64,000 bases of DNA from Micropterus salmoides (lineage: Eukaryota; Chordata; Actinopteri; Centrarchiformes; Centrarchidae): positions 33,557,942 through 33,621,941 of the forward strand of contig NW_024042261.1 of NCBI RefSeq assembly GCF_014851395.1. Direction: 5' to 3'. Below, in pieces: positions 62,701 through 64,000 of the stretch. Position numbers and translations under genes: made by a program. The notes below the pieces were generated by a model. The model was not told the DNA's origin and ran no database searches. It saw only the letters and a list, made by a program, of their open reading frames with translations. Within the stretch, counting starts at the first letter, position 1. Each line of letters opens with the position of its first letter.

Positions 62701-64000
62701 CTGTGAGAAGTTATGAAGGCAGAAATAAAAAAACACTACACAGTACAAGCTATGAGATATTCTGTATAGTATGTGCATTTGATTTACCAAATGACACCTC
62801 TGCTGCAAAAGTTGAGCTAAGATCAGCCCCATCATGAACTCATACTCACATTTTGTTCCCAACACAAACCGTAGGTGAAAAGTATTTTTTAAATTGGACA
62901 CTACATCCACTGCTCCAACCTGCCATGGGTTAATGCAGAGGGTTTAACATATATCCAGTAAAGAAGAAGAGAATGTGAGTGAGAAGAATGTGTTTTCAAT
63001 TGTTACTGGAAAACGTTTTGGTTGAGAGAGGCTATGTGACCAAATCATGGAGTGCTGAGGTGCTGAGGTCACAGATAGGGCTAAGCCAGGATACTTTTTT
63101 TGCTTTTTTCCCCCAGAACTCTTTGGCAGCATTGAAATGGACAGGAGGCTGCATTTTTTGACTTAGCATTATGGGTCTAAACACGGCCTTACTTTGTCAC
63201 ATTTGCCAGTGTATAAGACACAATGATGACTTGTGCGGGTGGAGAGGGATACATCCAAATGTAGTCAGATTGACCAAGTTATAAAAACCGGAGTACAGAC
63301 AGGAAGTGTGAAAGGCTGACAGGAAGAAAGGCCTGATTTTACTGCACCAGCGAGGGAGTTTTGAAATGGAGAAAGCAGAGAGGACAAGAGCAAGAAAAAG
63401 GAGGGGGGAGGAGCTGAATCGACTGCCTGAGAAATGAAAACTGGCTCACTGAAAGAGTTTCAGTCAGGAAGGCACAGTGGCTGGTGGGTAATTTATAGCA
63501 CAGAAAGGCTTGTAGGGTGAAAAACATTATTTTAGCGGCCCCCACATCCTAATAGAAGCCAGATGTAAAGGGATTAACAAAGGCCATTCCCCTCTCTTTC
63601 TCCCTCACTCTGCCGTTCCCTCTCTCACCCTCCCCTTTTTCGACCCGTCTCCCCTCCTAGCTGGAGTCCCTACTGTCTCATTTTCTTCCACTCTCTCTTT
63701 CATACTCAATATCAGGCTTTCCTCCACCACTCCTGAATACTTTTTCTTGAGAGTGCAAGATGCACTGGGAATATGAGAGCAGTCAACACTCTGGTTTTTG
63801 AGGTGAGAGTGAGCGCCACAGAGCCTTTCCAAACAGATCCTCTGTTTATCCCCCCTCACTGCTCATGTGCAAACGGGAGCTTTGTGGTCACTGATGTCAC
63901 TTTACTCCAGGGGTTGGACAGGGTTGCCGGGCCACAAGTCAGACAGCAACAAAACAGCCTGGCATCACTTTACCCAATGCTATCAGTAAGCAATTTGTTT

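Larger units (their letters stand above)
44300..64000. other. gene-free stretch upstream of cdon
   Basis: No coding exon could be supported on either strand over about 20 kb. It holds microsatellites (45355-45389, 50503-50529), the dispersed repeat at 56030-56350 and the LINE fragment at 59270-59700. Several blocks are of high complexity and free of stop-rich AT tracts (55130-55500, 60960-61150, 62090-62420). They may be regulatory, but sequence alone does not prove it. Confidence 0.5.

Noticed and set aside
1..64000. tRNA, rRNA, CRISPR arrays or prokaryotic signals
   Set aside because: No cloverleaf with a GTTCRANNC B-box, no rRNA-like core and no regularly spaced direct repeats were seen; the window is vertebrate nuclear DNA.

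Overview
The window reads as nuclear DNA of a spiny-rayed (percomorph-like) teleost fish. It is AT-rich and gene-poor, its coding sequence is split into short exons with GT/AG borders, it carries long (CA/TG)n microsatellites, and it holds several dispersed repeat families that I associate with acanthomorph genomes. There is no sign of bacterial, plasmid or phage DNA.

Two protein genes can be supported. The main one is on the minus strand: a complete cdon orthologue (cell-adhesion molecule-related/down-regulated by oncogenes, a Hedgehog co-receptor). I placed 18 coding exons between 31432 (ATG) and 13935 (stop). All splice phases agree and the model gives an open frame of 1125 residues: signal peptide, four Ig domains, three fibronectin III domains, one transmembrane helix and a cytoplasmic tail of about 275 residues. 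A likely noncoding first exon and CpG-rich promoter lie about 12 kb upstream, near 43.7-44.3 kb. Mammalian CDON has five Ig domains; a fifth was not found here.

The second gene is a small two-exon gene on the plus strand (7706-8512). It encodes a predicted secreted single V-type Ig-domain protein of 137 residues that I do not recognise. It is tail-to-tail with cdon, with about 5 kb between their stop codons.

Layout: 1-7.7 kb is repeat-bearing intergenic DNA, including a complete non-autonomous hAT-type transposon with an exact 8-bp target duplication at 1189-1894. The Ig gene occupies 7.7-8.8 kb. From 8.8 to 13.9 kb is intergenic DNA with MITE-like repeats and the cdon 3' UTR. From 13.9 to 31.5 kb lie the cdon coding exons, with a foldback element in the last intron. 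From 31.5 to 43.7 kb is the large first intron. From 44.3 to 64 kb no gene is supported; this stretch holds a LINE 3' fragment, a second copy of a dispersed repeat, and high-complexity blocks that could be cis-regulatory DNA for cdon or a neighbour.

Nothing here is convincingly a new biological system. The points most worth checking are the four-Ig architecture of this Cdon, a possible 3-nt in-frame microexon before its second FNIII domain, the orphan secreted Ig gene, and the foldback and hAT elements.
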